From contig CAIQWT010000076.1 of assembly GCA_903875605.1 (NCBI GenBank), forward strand, positions 1 through 64,000: DNA of 64,000 nucleotides, given 5' to 3'. Numbering within the stretch: the stretch's first letter is position 1; the number at the start of each line of letters is the position of its first letter. Under the pieces are notes generated by a model. It saw nothing but the letters and a program-made list of their open reading frames with translations. It had not been told where the DNA came from and did no database searches. Positions 26,149 to 34,937 of the stretch are shown piece by piece. The position numbers and the translations under genes were made by a program. Source of the DNA: an uncultured Geobacteraceae bacterium. GTDB lineage: Bacteria; Desulfobacterota; Desulfuromonadia; Geobacterales; Pseudopelobacteraceae.

Positions 26149-28835
26149 CCGATAACGACGACATACGTCCTTCCCCCGAAGCAATGCTCAAGTTGGCCAA
26201 TGCCGAAGAGGTTTCAGCTGAGCTGGGCAAGCTGAAGATCTTCCTTGGCTATGCAGCTGGAGTTGGCAAGACCTACGCCATGCTGGAGGCCGCTCGCCAG
26301 AGAAAGAAGGATGGCCGCGACGTGGTGGTCGGCTATGTCGAATCTCATGGCCGTAGTGAGACCGATGCACTGCTGGAGGGAATGGAAGCCTTGCCGCGTA
26401 AGGAAGTCCAATATCTGGGAGTCGCACTGCCGGAGATGGACCTTGATGCCATTTTGAGCCGTAAACCACAGATTGTTCTGGTGGACGAACTGGCTCACAG
26501 TAACGCCCCTGGTTCGAGACATGAGAAACGGTGGCAGGATGTTGAAGAGATTCTTGAAACTGGAATTGATGTCTACACGACCGTCAACATTCAACACTTT
26601 GAAAGCCTGAATGACGTAGTAGCTCAGATCACCGGCATCGTCGTACGTGAAACAGTTCCGGATCGGCTATTGGATCTTGCCTTCGAGATCAAACTGATCG
26701 ATATCTCTCCTGAAGATCTGATTCAGCGTTTGAACGAGGGGAAGATTTACATCCCAGATCAGGCTGCCAAAGCCATCGAGAAGTTCTTCCGTCCCGGAAA
26801 CCTGATGGCTCTGCGGGAGCTATCGCTGCGCCGCACCGCCGCCCGAGTGGACGACCAGATGCGGGCTTATATGGAGGTTCAATCCATCGCCGGACCCTGG
26901 CCCACAGCTGAACGGCTGCTAGTCTGCGTCAGTGGCAGCCCCTACAGTGAAAAACTCATTCGCGCCACCTGCCGCCTGGCTGAAGAACTTAAGGCACAAT
27001 GGTTCACGGTCTACATTGAAACTCCGGCCGGAGGGCGACATGTTCAGGAAAACCGAGAGCGTGTTTGGCAGAACCTGAGACTGGCGGAGGGACTAGGTGC
27101 TCAGGTCGGCACGATAACAGCCACCGATGTTACCGATGCGGTCATGGAATACGCTGGTCGTCATAACATCACCAAGATCGTTATGGGCAAGCCCAACAAG
27201 CCTCGCTGGCGCGAAATTCTTAATCCACCTGTCGTTGACAGGATTATCCGTAGAAGTGGTGCCGTAGATGTTGTTATTGTAAGTTTTGAACAGGATAAAT
27301 CCGCTGATGCCCATCCTTCTCCGAAGCGTCGACGTCCGTTCGAACTGCGCGGGTACGCTGCAAGCATGGCTCTCATAGCAGCCGCAACAGTACTATGCGA
27401 ATTACTGCGCCCCTTTCTGGCACCGACCAACATGGTCATGTTCTATCTGCTGGCAGTTGTCATTGCTTCTGTACGTCTCGGACGCAAACCGGCCATTGCC
27501 AGTGCCTTTTTAGGCGTACTTGCGTTCGACTTCTTCTTCGTTCCTCCCCGCATGACCTTTGTAGTGGCTGACACCCAGTATCTTCTAACGTTCCTGGGGT
27601 TGTTCGTAGTAGGGGTTGTCATCAGTACCCTTGTTGCCCGTGCCAGAGAACGGGCAGAAGTAATGCGGGCACGTGAGGTCCAAACTGCCAGCCTCTACTA
27701 CCTGAGCCGCGATCTTGCCGCCTCTGCGAATATTGATGCCGTACTGAAGGCGGTGCTCAGAAACGTGGAAGAGGCGCTCAATGCCCAGATAGTGATTCTG
27801 CTGCCGGAAGGAGAACGGCTCGATATCATGGCGACCAGTGATGGGCTGGTGCTGGACATCAAGGAGCAGGCCGTGGCTGATTGGGCATTCCGCAACAGTC
27901 ACCCTGCCGGACGTGCAACGGATACACTGGTGTCCGCCGACCTGATCTATCTGCCACTACAGACTCCTGCCAGTGTCCTGGGGGTTATGGGTGTCAAATT
28001 GGAGAGTCAGCAAGACTACCATTCACAGGAAACACGCCGCCTGCTGGACGCTTTTGCTACCCAGGCTGCAATGGCCATGGAGCGCATCCGATTCTCCCGT
28101 CAGGCGGAGCAGGCTCAAATTCTACAGGCACGGGAAAATCTGGAACGCGCACTGTTGAATTCAATTTCACACGATCTTCGTACTCCATTAGTTTCCGTGA
28201 CCGGAGCTCTTTACAGCTTAAAAGAAGAGAGAGCCCACCTCAGCGACCAGGCACGGCGGGATCTTCTGGATTCTGCCTGTAGCGAGGCGGAGCGACTAAA
28301 TCGTTTTGTTGGCAACCTGCTGGACATGACCCGCATTGAAGCGGGAGCAATCAGGCCAAATGCTGAACTGTGTGATATACAGGATCTGGTCGGCTGCGCC
28401 CTAGCCGCAGTTGAACAGCGAATAGGTACTCGTTCTGTCGAGATCCAGTTACCCGATGATCTGCCGTTGGTCTCCATGGATTTGGTATTGATGACCCAGG
28501 TGTTGGTAAATCTCCTGGACAACGCGCACAAATACGCACCAACGGAGAGCAGCATTGAAGTCAGTGCCACTACTGACAACGACTGGTTGTCTCTTGAGGT
28601 TGCTGATCGGGGTCCCGGAGTACCTGAACATGACCTGAGACGCGTCTTTGACAAGTTCTATCGAATCCCGATTCCCGAGGGTGCTGGTGGAACCGGACTT
28701 GGGTTGTCCATCTGTAAGGGGATCATCGAAGCTCACGGCGGAGAGATAAGTGCAGAAAACCGCCTTGGCGGAGGGCTGAGAATTGAGCTACGTTTGCCAC
28801 TATTAAGTACCAGGGAACTGAACCATGACAGCTGA
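26145..28835 (+). CDS. kdpD: Sensor histidine kinase KdpD
   Basis: 896 residues, full length. In order: the N-terminal KdpD domain with Walker A G35-YAAGVGK-T43 and LVDELAHSNAPGSRHEKRW; a universal-stress-protein-like domain (about 255-375); four membrane helices (about 400-500); a GAF domain (about 520-660); the dimerisation domain with phospho-acceptor H676 (ISHDLRTPL); and an HATPase domain (NLLDNAHKYAP, DRGPGVP, GTGLGLSICKGI). It senses potassium and turgor and phosphorylates KdpE. It overlaps kdpC by four bases and kdpE by eleven, so all five kdp genes form one transcription unit. Confidence 0.97.
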   Translation: MTDNDDIRPSPEAMLKLANAEEVSAELGKLKIFLGYAAGVGKTYAMLEAARQRKKDGRDVVVGYVESHGRSETDALLEGMEALPRKEVQYLGVALPEMDLDAILSRKPQIVLVDELAHSNAPGSRHEKRWQDVEEILETGIDVYTTVNIQHFESLNDVVAQITGIVVRETVPDRLLDLAFEIKLIDISPEDLIQRLNEGKIYIPDQAAKAIEKFFRPGNLMALRELSLRRTAARVDDQMRAYMEVQSIAGPWPTAERLLVCVSGSPYSEKLIRATCRLAEELKAQWFTVYIETPAGGRHVQENRERVWQNLRLAEGLGAQVGTITATDVTDAVMEYAGRHNITKIVMGKPNKPRWREILNPPVVDRIIRRSGAVDVVIVSFEQDKSADAHPSPKRRRPFELRGYAASMALIAAATVLCELLRPFLAPTNMVMFYLLAVVIASVRLGRKPAIASAFLGVLAFDFFFVPPRMTFVVADTQYLLTFLGLFVVGVVISTLVARARERAEVMRAREVQTASLYYLSRDLAASANIDAVLKAVLRNVEEALNAQIVILLPEGERLDIMATSDGLVLDIKEQAVADWAFRNSHPAGRATDTLVSADLIYLPLQTPASVLGVMGVKLESQQDYHSQETRRLLDAFATQAAMAMERIRFSRQAEQAQILQARENLERALLNSISHDLRTPLVSVTGALYSLKEERAHLSDQARRDLLDSACSEAERLNRFVGNLLDMTRIEAGAIRPNAELCDIQDLVGCALAAVEQRIGTRSVEIQLPDDLPLVSMDLVLMTQVLVNLLDNAHKYAPTESSIEVSATTDNDWLSLEVADRGPGVPEHDLRRVFDKFYRIPIPEGAGGTGLGLSICKGIIEAHGGEISAENRLGGGLRIELRLPLLSTRELNHDS

Positions 28836-29523
28836 AAAAGCTACTGAAAATCTTCCAAGAATACTGGCCGTTGATGATGAACTAGCGATCCGGCGGTTTT
28901 TACACACAGTCTTGCCCAGCGAGGAATTCTCACTTCACGAAGCGGAAAACGGGCATGCCGGTCTTGCCGCTGCTGCTTCTTTCCGGCCGGATGTCATCCT
29001 GCTTGACCTCGGATTGCCCGATATGGACGGCATTGAAGTGATCAAAAGGATTCGCGAATGGTCACAGGTACCGATCATCGTTTTGTCGGTCCGGGACAGG
29101 GAAAACGACAAGGTCGCAGCCCTCGATGCCGGTGCCGACGACTATCTCACCAAACCATTTGGAGTAGGTGAATTGCTGGCCCGCATCAGAGCCAACCTGC
29201 GCCGTTCGCTGCAGGAGATTGCCGAGCCGGTATTCATTAGTAACGACTTGGAGGTGGATCTGGGCAACAGACTGGTGGCTGTGAATGGGGCAGCCATCTC
29301 ACTGACCCCGACGGAGTACGATATCCTGCGCCTTTTGGTCACACATGCCGGCAAAGTTCTGACTCTCGGCCAAATACTGAAGCAGGTTTGGGGCATCGCC
29401 TATCTGGAGCAGCCCCACGTGCTGAGAGTCAATATCAGCAACTTGCGCCGTAAAATCGAGCATGATCCTTCTCGTCCACAACATATAACCACTGAGCCGG
29501 GGGTTGGGTATCGACTGAGATGA
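28825..29523 (+). CDS. kdpE: Response regulator KdpE
   Basis: 232 residues: an N-terminal receiver with phospho-acceptor D61 (VILLDLGLPDMDG), acidic pair D17-D18, the conserved Lys in DDYLTKPFG, and a C-terminal OmpR/PhoB-type winged helix (LTPTEYDILRLL, VLRVNISNLRRKIE, TEPGVGYRLR). It activates kdp transcription when phosphorylated by KdpD. It ends the operon. The nearest downstream hairpin is at 29806. Confidence 0.96.
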   Translation: MTAEKATENLPRILAVDDELAIRRFLHTVLPSEEFSLHEAENGHAGLAAAASFRPDVILLDLGLPDMDGIEVIKRIREWSQVPIIVLSVRDRENDKVAALDAGADDYLTKPFGVGELLARIRANLRRSLQEIAEPVFISNDLEVDLGNRLVAVNGAAISLTPTEYDILRLLVTHAGKVLTLGQILKQVWGIAYLEQPHVLRVNISNLRRKIEHDPSRPQHITTEPGVGYRLR

Positions 29524-29859
29524 ATTTGTTTTAGCCTGCCAAGTATAGAGATGCTTGTTTAAACTTTAGTATTTTAGAGTAGTTGAAGCGCAAAAGCACT
29601 TTCTCCCGCCTCGCGTATAAAGATACACGGTCTATATGTTTTATAGATAATAACTTTTATTGATGATGAAGCCAGCATTTATTGCATTTTAAGTGTGCCT
29701 GAAGTGTTGTAAAACAGAGCTTAAATCTACTGTTTAAGTAGGGATATAGTGTTGCTTTACTCGGGAAAAAGTGTTCGAAAGGGTGTGTTCCAATACATTT
29801 AAAAATGGAGTGGTGCCAGTCACGATTATCGCCTGACAGCCACTCCACTTGGCTGAGAA
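29524..29859. other. Intergenic region between kdpE and minus-strand island genes
   Basis: 336 bp, AT-rich, without a supported gene. It lies between convergent genes. It holds the inverted repeat at 29806-29847, whose left arm includes AGTGGTGCCAG, an 11-bp match to the tRNA-Phe 3' end, too short to call a further att site. Confidence 0.5.
29806..29847. terminator. Inverted repeat between convergent kdpE and island genes
   Basis: TGGAGTGG at 29806-29813 pairs with CCACTCCA at 29840-29847, with an inner GTCA...TGAC pairing. The region is flanked by A-rich sequence on the left. Its position between convergent genes fits a bidirectional terminator, though there is no good T run to the right. 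Confidence 0.4.
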
Positions 29860-30141
29860 TTACTGTTTCACTTCAGTGTTCCATTTAGCGCTGATTTCTA
29901 TTCGAGCCGAATCAATGTCTGCTGCAAGTTGCTTGAGTGTCGTTGCATCAGAAGATCGAACCTTCATGTCCAGCAGTTTATTCAATGCCTGTGACAATGA
30001 GGCAAAAAACTTTACCGCTTCCCACTCTGTCACAACATTACCGTCAAAATCGGTCCTGCTCCTTAATTGGCAGATTTCGTAATTCTGTGAGTCAGCTCGA
30101 AGAAGTATCGGTTCCTTCTTTATAGTGAATTCGATGTTCAT
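29860..30141 (-). CDS. Hypothetical island protein
   Basis: 93 residues, mostly helical and soluble (TEWEAVKFFASLSQALNKLL, LKQLAADIDSARIEISAKW). The minus-strand start has AGGAG (AATAAGGAGATATAGAAATG) just upstream, supporting translation. I do not recognise the family. It sits 12 bp from the next minus-strand small gene and downstream of the plasmid-like and integrase genes, so it is probably part of the mobile element's own gene set. Confidence 0.6.
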   Translation of the reverse strand: MNIEFTIKKEPILLRADSQNYEICQLRSRTDFDGNVVTEWEAVKFFASLSQALNKLLDMKVRSSDATTLKQLAADIDSARIEISAKWNTEVKQ

Positions 30142-30153
30142 TTCTATATCTCC

Positions 30154-30336
30154 TTATTGTGGTATAAGTTTGATGGTAAAAGTGTCCTCACCAACTTCTC
30201 CCGAAGCGAGAGGCAGTTTCGTGATTGCCTGTTCCCTGATCATCTTTATGCCGGTAAGCAGATTTGCCATACCTGCCTTTTCAGATGCTGTGAGTGAACG
30301 GGGCTTCTTTATGAATTTGTGGATGTAATATTCCAT
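30154..30336 (-). CDS. Small hypothetical island protein
   Basis: 60 residues (MEYYIHKFIKKPRSLTASEK, AGMANLLTGIKMIREQAITK, LPLASGEVGEDTFTIKLIPQ). The spacing to the next minus-strand gene is 12 bp and an AGAGAAG-type site precedes the start, so both are likely translated from one message. No family recognised. Confidence 0.5.
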   Translation of the reverse strand: MEYYIHKFIKKPRSLTASEKAGMANLLTGIKMIREQAITKLPLASGEVGEDTFTIKLIPQ

Positions 30337-30409
30337 TCATGACTTCTCTTTCTTTTATAAGTTGAAAACCGGAGGTGATGGCTAGAGGTATAGAATGTCT
30401 AAAGACCCG

Positions 30410-31111
30410 TTAAACAGGATGATAGGCATTCTCGTTAAAGGCTGCTTTACCGACAAAGATCACATTCGGCCTGTCACGGCTTAAGGCTTCTTTATCGATA
30501 CTGTTTAAGGCTTCTTGACTCGGCTTTTGTTTTCTTGCCGCGCGTGCTTTTGTGATGTTGGTATTGTCTCGCCTCGGTGGTTGCCATGACTGCCATTTGT
30601 CAGATAGACGGTATAGTGCCTTAACTCCGGTGCCATTGACCATGCCACCAGGTCGAGAGTATTCGATAAAGCCAATGTGCAATAGCAGTCGAATCGCTTT
30701 GGTGAACGTTGGCGGTGTCAGCTTAAATACTACTTCGGCTTCTGACACCGTGAAATCAAAGATTGGCCTACCGCTTGAGTCCTTCTCTCCCGCTTTTGCA
30801 GCACGTCCCGCTTTCGCCCTGCAGATAGTAACGACATCAGTTGCAGTTTTAGTCATGGATCGCCAAGCAGGAGCGGCAATCTCTGATGGGAATACTTGGC
30901 AAAACCATTTGTCAAACGATGGGAGTGCCTTTGAGTTACGCCCGTTAGCAAGGCTGCCTCTGTGACTTTTGGGTGATTTAGCAGCCGGTAAAGGGCTGTT
31001 AACTGGTGCTGACAACGATCTACCGGCTGGTAAAGGAGCCTTAGTCAGTTCTTCAAGAAACTCTGTAACTGGTAAAGCCAGCTTTAACTGCGCTCGATTC
31101 ATAAGCACCAT
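30410..31111 (-). CDS. Winged-helix plasmid/replication-type protein
   Basis: Up to 233 residues. A second ATG at 31102 is equally possible. The middle part looks like a winged helix: FTVSEAEVVFKLTPPTFTKA, IRLLLHIGFIEYSRPGG, ALYRLSDKW. This is typical of replication or regulatory proteins that neighbour integrases in islands. The N-terminal 60 residues are Pro/Ser/Ala-rich and low in complexity. The start lies inside the broken 3' end of the integrase gene, so the N-terminus may have been altered by the same deletion. The specific function is not known. Confidence 0.5.
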   Translation of the reverse strand: MVLMNRAQLKLALPVTEFLEELTKAPLPAGRSLSAPVNSPLPAAKSPKSHRGSLANGRNSKALPSFDKWFCQVFPSEIAAPAWRSMTKTATDVVTICRAKAGRAAKAGEKDSSGRPIFDFTVSEAEVVFKLTPPTFTKAIRLLLHIGFIEYSRPGGMVNGTGVKALYRLSDKWQSWQPPRRDNTNITKARAARKQKPSQEALNSIDKEALSRDRPNVIFVGKAAFNENAYHPV

Positions 31112-31727
31112 GTGCAGCCCACCGTTTTGAAGATAAAACTCGAGTGTTCCTGTCTACATGCCCACACACAACTGCATATTTAAAAATCATTCCGCAGTGG
31201 TGCCGAAGTCTGTGAGCGGAATCAAGCGCCCCTCGGCTTGCTACTCTCTCCAGAACTGTCAACAGCTCCTTCGGCTTGATTTCTGATATAGGACGAGAGC
31301 CAAGAGGTGGGAAGATGTCTTTTTGAAGACGGTGAAGGATGTCGGCTGCATGGAGTGGAGTCCACTTTCCAGCTGACGAGAATTTGAGGTGCCACTGTCT
31401 GGCAATTCCTTCAAATGTGTTGGCGGCAATTTCTTTGCCGGTTGATTTGAGATTCTTTTTCATCTCGCCTGGATCAATGCCATTCGCAAGAAGTTTTCTC
31501 GCCTCTTCGCGGCGCTGCCTGGCCTCGGCAAGAGAGAGATTAGTGTAAGCGCCAAATGCCATCGTCTTGCGCTTGACTCCAAAACGATAATCAAAGCGCC
31601 ATAGTTTCCCGTTAGTAGGTGTTACGAGCAGAAAAAGTCCAAAACCGTCCATCAGTTTATATTCTTTTTCTTGTGGTTTTGCTGTTCTTACTTGGATTTC
31701 AGATAATGGTGCAATCCTTTTCGGCAT
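31053..31727 (-). pseudogene. Tyrosine integrase, truncated before the catalytic domain
   Basis: 224 codons from the ATG at 31727 (AAAAAGGAG upstream). The N-terminal DUF4102 arm-binding domain (DGFGLFLLVTPTNGKLWRFD, KTMAFGAYTNLSLAEARQRR) and the SAM-like core-binding domain (THE type: GSRPISEIKPKELLTVLERV, RLRHHCGMIFKYAVVCG) of P4-type integrases are intact. The protein then runs into unrelated residues and stops. The catalytic R...HxxR...Y half, about 180 residues, is missing. It lies about 180 bp from the tRNA-Phe 3' end, the normal place for the integrase of an element using that tRNA. The element can no longer move by its own integrase. Confidence 0.85.
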
Positions 31728-31848
31728 GGCAAATCTCCTTTTTGGAGTTATCCAGGTTGCTTTGGAGGTGGAGTCACTCTATATATAACTCCATAACTCT
31801 TGGATTCTGCCATATCATAATGGACAACAATAGACAATAGACAAAGAA

Positions 31849-31872
31849 AAAGCCCTTATTTCTAAGGGCTTT
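31849..31872 (-). terminator. Terminator of tRNA-Phe
   Basis: On the minus strand, AAAGCCCTTA and TAAGGGCTTT form a perfect 10-bp stem with a 4-nt loop, followed by TTCTTTG. It lies about 35 bp after the tRNA 3' end in the direction of tRNA transcription. Since it is inside the island, it would have been supplied by the element and restored termination for the tRNA gene. Confidence 0.75.
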
Positions 31873-31905
31873 CTGGACTACATCGGACAAGTCCGGATAT
31901 TTAAG

Positions 31906-31981
31906 TGGTGCCCAGGGACGGAATCGAACCGCCGACACGAGGATTTTCAATCCTCTGCTCTACCGACTGAGCTACCTGGGC
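31906..31981 (-). tRNA. tRNA-Phe (anticodon GAA), island integration site
   Basis: The minus-strand sequence folds as a complete 76-nt tRNA. The acceptor stem is GCCCAGG/CCTGGGC, the D arm AGCTCAGTCGGTAGAGC, the anticodon arm AGAGGATTGAAAATCCTC with anticodon GAA, and the T arm GGCGGTTCGATTCCGTC. The discriminator is A and the CCA end is encoded. It has its own promoter upstream and a terminator downstream. Its 3' end points into the island, and partial copies of that end occur at 11111 and 18983. Confidence 0.97.
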
Positions 31982-31994
31982 GAAAAGGATTTTC

Positions 31995-32024
31995 TTTATA
32001 ACCTTTCAGTGTGCGCTCTGTCAA
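31995..32024 (-). promoter_or_regulatory. Sigma-70 promoter of tRNA-Phe
   Basis: On the minus strand TTGACA (32024-32019) is followed after 18 bp by TATAAA (32000-31995), close to the consensus. The tRNA 5' end begins 13 bp after the -10 box, with a short leader. Confidence 0.75.
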
Positions 32025-32036
32025 TAGTAAAGTTTA

Positions 32037-33113
32037 TCAATCGTCTTTTTTCTGTTGCATTTTTATCGGAACGTAATTGCAAAACGGTTCCTCTTCCATA
32101 TAGTCGCCATGTACAGCATCTGCTCGAGCACGGCATCCTCCGCAAACATTCAGATATTCACACTGGCCACATTTTCCCTTATAGGATTTAAAATCACGAA
32201 GGTCTTTAAACATTTCTGAATTTTCCCATATTTCGCGGAAAGGAATTTGTTTGATATTCCCGGCTGTGCGGTGAAAATAGGAGCATGGCTTTACGTTACC
32301 AAAGCAATCAATCAAACAGATAGACTGCGCGGCAATACATCCTTTACCACCACCTGTGGAGAATGTCAGAGAGCGTCGCTCAAATTTAGTGCCCTCGGCT
32401 TTTGCTTTTTGCGGTACGATTCTGTAGTAGTGAGGAGCACAGGTTGGGCGCATCAGGATGTCATCCTCACTCTTTTCCTGTTGATAGTGCCAATCCAGGA
32501 TTTCCTCGTAGTCTTCTTTTGAGATGAGTTCGCTCATAATGTCTTCGCCGCGCCCAGTCGGAACGATCATGAACATATACCAGGCTGTCGCACCGAGCCC
32601 CTTTGCGGTTTTAAAAGTAGCTGCAATGTCGGTTTGATTACGTTTGGTAAAAGATGAGTTGATTAAAAACTTTTGGCCGTTTCGTCTGAAAATCTCCGCA
32701 GCCCGAATTACTCCATCAAATGAGCCAGGAGACTGGCGAAAATTATCGTGAACTTCCGCATTCGAACCATCAAGTGACAATGACACCATTTTTATGTCGG
32801 CCCGTTTCATTTTCAGACAGATTTCGTCTGTAACTAATGAGCCATTGGTCGCCATGCACATCCGGAGGCCGAGTGATGTCCCGTATTCAGCCAGTTCAAA
32901 AATATCAGGGCGCATCAGAGGTTCTCCACCGGAAAGAACCACAACCGGCTTGGAGAAGTCTGCAATTTCCTTGAGGAGTTTTTTCCCCTCTTCCGTTGAA
33001 AAGTCACCTTGTGAAGATGTCTGATCGGAAGAACAGCGACAATGTACACAGTGAAGATTGCATTTTTGCGTGGTTTCCCATGCTATCCATTTTGGAATAA
33101 ATTCTGTACTCAT
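32037..33113 (-). CDS. ahbD: Radical SAM / SPASM protein, AhbD-like (heme b synthase type)
   Basis: 358 residues. The radical SAM cluster motif is C18-x3-C22-x2-C25 (CNLHCVHC). The glycine-rich SAM region ([19 protein letters not shown]) follows. The C-terminal SPASM part is rich in cysteines ([47 protein letters not shown]). This combination and the '[20 protein letters not shown]' stretch fit AhbD, which oxidatively decarboxylates Fe-coproporphyrin III to heme in the siroheme-dependent pathway. NirJ-like or peptide-modifying relatives remain possible, because no other ahb gene lies nearby. It is a single gene, divergent from the chaperone gene. Confidence 0.7.
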   Translation of the reverse strand: MSTEFIPKWIAWETTQKCNLHCVHCRCSSDQTSSQGDFSTEEGKKLLKEIADFSKPVVVLSGGEPLMRPDIFELAEYGTSLGLRMCMATNGSLVTDEICLKMKRADIKMVSLSLDGSNAEVHDNFRQSPGSFDGVIRAAEIFRRNGQKFLINSSFTKRNQTDIAATFKTAKGLGATAWYMFMIVPTGRGEDIMSELISKEDYEEILDWHYQQEKSEDDILMRPTCAPHYYRIVPQKAKAEGTKFERRSLTFSTGGGKGCIAAQSICLIDCFGNVKPCSYFHRTAGNIKQIPFREIWENSEMFKDLRDFKSYKGKCGQCEYLNVCGGCRARADAVHGDYMEEEPFCNYVPIKMQQKKDD

Positions 33114-33251
33114 ATTGCTCCCATAGCGTTATCTAAGTTAAGATCTTAAGCTCTAGCACTAAAAGAAAATCGTACCTGAATGACTGCGTAAACTCAAGAA
33201 TATATTCAGTAGGCATGGTTACGACGGTTGCCGGTCTAAGCAAACAAGCAC

Positions 33252-33280
33252 TTGCAATCAAGGTGTACGTATAGTAGTAT
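33252..33280 (+). promoter_or_regulatory. Possible sigma-70 promoter for the chaperone-purC genes
   Basis: TTGCAA (33252-33257), 17-bp spacer, TAGTAT (33275-33280), each matching four of six consensus bases. A GC-rich hairpin (GCCGC...GCGGC, 33288-33303) lies in the leader before the ribosome-binding site. Confidence 0.35.
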
Positions 33281-33341
33281 GCGCTCCCGCCGCCTTTCGC
33301 GGCGTTTTACGTACATTCACCCCCTCAAGGAGCACCAATCC

Positions 33342-34928
33342 ATGTTGAGCATCATGCGTAAGCAGAAAGAATCAATTGTCATCAAGATTGTCTTCGTCAT
33401 CATCGTTATGTCCTTTGTGGGCACCATATTTTTGGTGTGGGGAAAGGGCAGTGACGGGATTGGCGGTGGTAAGGGTGGGTATGCGGCCAAGGTAAACGGA
33501 ACACGTATATCTCTTGAAGAGTACCAGAGCGCGTATCAGCGTATCAGAAATATGTATCAGCAGATCTATGGCCAGTCGATTCCACCTGAAATGGAAAAGA
33601 TGCTTGGCTTGAAAAAAGTTGCACTTGATGGTCTTGTCGATAACATGCTTGCTTTGAAGGAAGCCAAGTCACTTGGAATAAAGGTTTCAAAAGACGACAT
33701 TTCAGCATCGATAGAAGCTATGCCGATGTTCCAGAAAGATGGAAAATTCAGCTTTGATCAATATCAGCAGGTATTAAAATCAAATCGTATGACGGCCAAG
33801 GATTTTGAGGAGGGACAGGAAGCTGAAGTCACTCTCAAAAAAGTTCGTCAGTCAATAAAAGACAAGGCTGTAGTTACAGATGCAGACGCTCTCGCTCAGT
33901 ACAAAAAAGAAAATGACAAGATGGATCTGGAGTATGTCGGATATGCACCTTCAGATGTCACCTCTGAGGTAAAGTTGAGTGATGCAGACCTGAACGACTA
34001 TCTGCAGAAGAATCCGAATGATTTTAAAACCGCTGAAAAGGTAGCACTCTCGTATATTTTTATCGATCCGTCTGCCCTGGCTGCAAAAACTTCAGTGTCG
34101 GAAGAGGAAATTCAAACATTTTATCAGAAAAATATTGATCGTTGGCAGGGTAAGGATGGAATTCAGCCTTTGACAGAAGTGAAGGAAAAAGTCAAAGCTG
34201 AAGCAATAAAGCAGAAGACTGCCAAACTGGTTTTTGAGCAGGCAGCTGACACATTATACAAAAACATCAAATCCGGTGACTTAAATCTCATTGCCGGCGT
34301 ATTGACACAAAAAGTTCAAGAAACGACTCTATTTGCAGCGAATGCCCCTGTTGCCTCCCTGATTGGCGAAGCTGCGGTAATTAAGAAAGCTCTTGAGCTT
34401 AAACAGGGTGAACTTGGTGGCCCGGTTGAGACGGCTAAAGGAATCTATATACTCAAGGCCAAAGAGCGGAAAGCTTCTGCTGTGCCTGCTCTGGCTGAAA
34501 TAAAAGGGGCTGTAGAGGAGAAAACTAAGGGGGCCAAAGCAATCGAACTGGCAAAGAAAAAAGCTGATGATGCCGCAAAACAGTTGTCAACCAATGCCGC
34601 CCTTAAAACCCAAACGACTGGAAGTTTCAACTACTCTGCCAAAGGTGATATTCCATCCATCGGCGCCTCCTCAGAAATAGTTGATGCCGTCTTCAAGCTT
34701 ACTGCGTCACAAGCTCCAGCAGCGCCGTTCAAAGTTGGTAATCGCTGGTACGCTGTTCGTGTGAAAAGCCGCACGGAAGCTCCTAAAGCCCAGTTTGATG
34801 CCTCCAGAGAAGAGTTGAAGAAAAAAATGCTCCCCAAAAAGCAGGAAGATGCATTAACTGAATGGGCCAAAGGATTGCGGGAAAAGGCTAAAATTGAAAT
34901 CAATCAGGCGCTGCTTGCCGATAAATAG
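33342..34928 (+). CDS. Membrane-anchored SurA/PpiD-type periplasmic folding factor
   Basis: 528 residues from ATG 33342, chosen for AAGGAG ten bases upstream. The longer frame has no site. One N-terminal membrane anchor (about 11-34, VIKIVFVIIVMSFVGTIFLV) is followed by a SurA_N_3-type chaperone domain (VNGTRISLEEYQSAYQRIRN, LVDNMLALKEAKSLGIKVS, FSFDQYQQVL) and coiled-coil-rich regions. A rotamase-like segment is seen near 360-410 (LELKQGELGGPVETAKGIYI), resembling PpiD/PpiC. PpiD helps outer-membrane and secreted proteins fold after leaving the Sec channel. Ten base pairs separate it from purC, suggesting co-transcription. Confidence 0.8.
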   Translation: MLSIMRKQKESIVIKIVFVIIVMSFVGTIFLVWGKGSDGIGGGKGGYAAKVNGTRISLEEYQSAYQRIRNMYQQIYGQSIPPEMEKMLGLKKVALDGLVDNMLALKEAKSLGIKVSKDDISASIEAMPMFQKDGKFSFDQYQQVLKSNRMTAKDFEEGQEAEVTLKKVRQSIKDKAVVTDADALAQYKKENDKMDLEYVGYAPSDVTSEVKLSDADLNDYLQKNPNDFKTAEKVALSYIFIDPSALAAKTSVSEEEIQTFYQKNIDRWQGKDGIQPLTEVKEKVKAEAIKQKTAKLVFEQAADTLYKNIKSGDLNLIAGVLTQKVQETTLFAANAPVASLIGEAAVIKKALELKQGELGGPVETAKGIYILKAKERKASAVPALAEIKGAVEEKTKGAKAIELAKKKADDAAKQLSTNAALKTQTTGSFNYSAKGDIPSIGASSEIVDAVFKLTASQAPAAPFKVGNRWYAVRVKSRTEAPKAQFDASREELKKKMLPKKQEDALTEWAKGLREKAKIEINQALLADK

Positions 34929-34937
34929 GAGACGGAT

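Noticed and set aside
29809-29831. A fourth tRNA-Phe att remnant beside kdpE
   Set aside because: Only 11 contiguous bases (AGTGGTGCCAG) match and they form one arm of a terminator-like inverted repeat. Chance or partial decay cannot be told apart.
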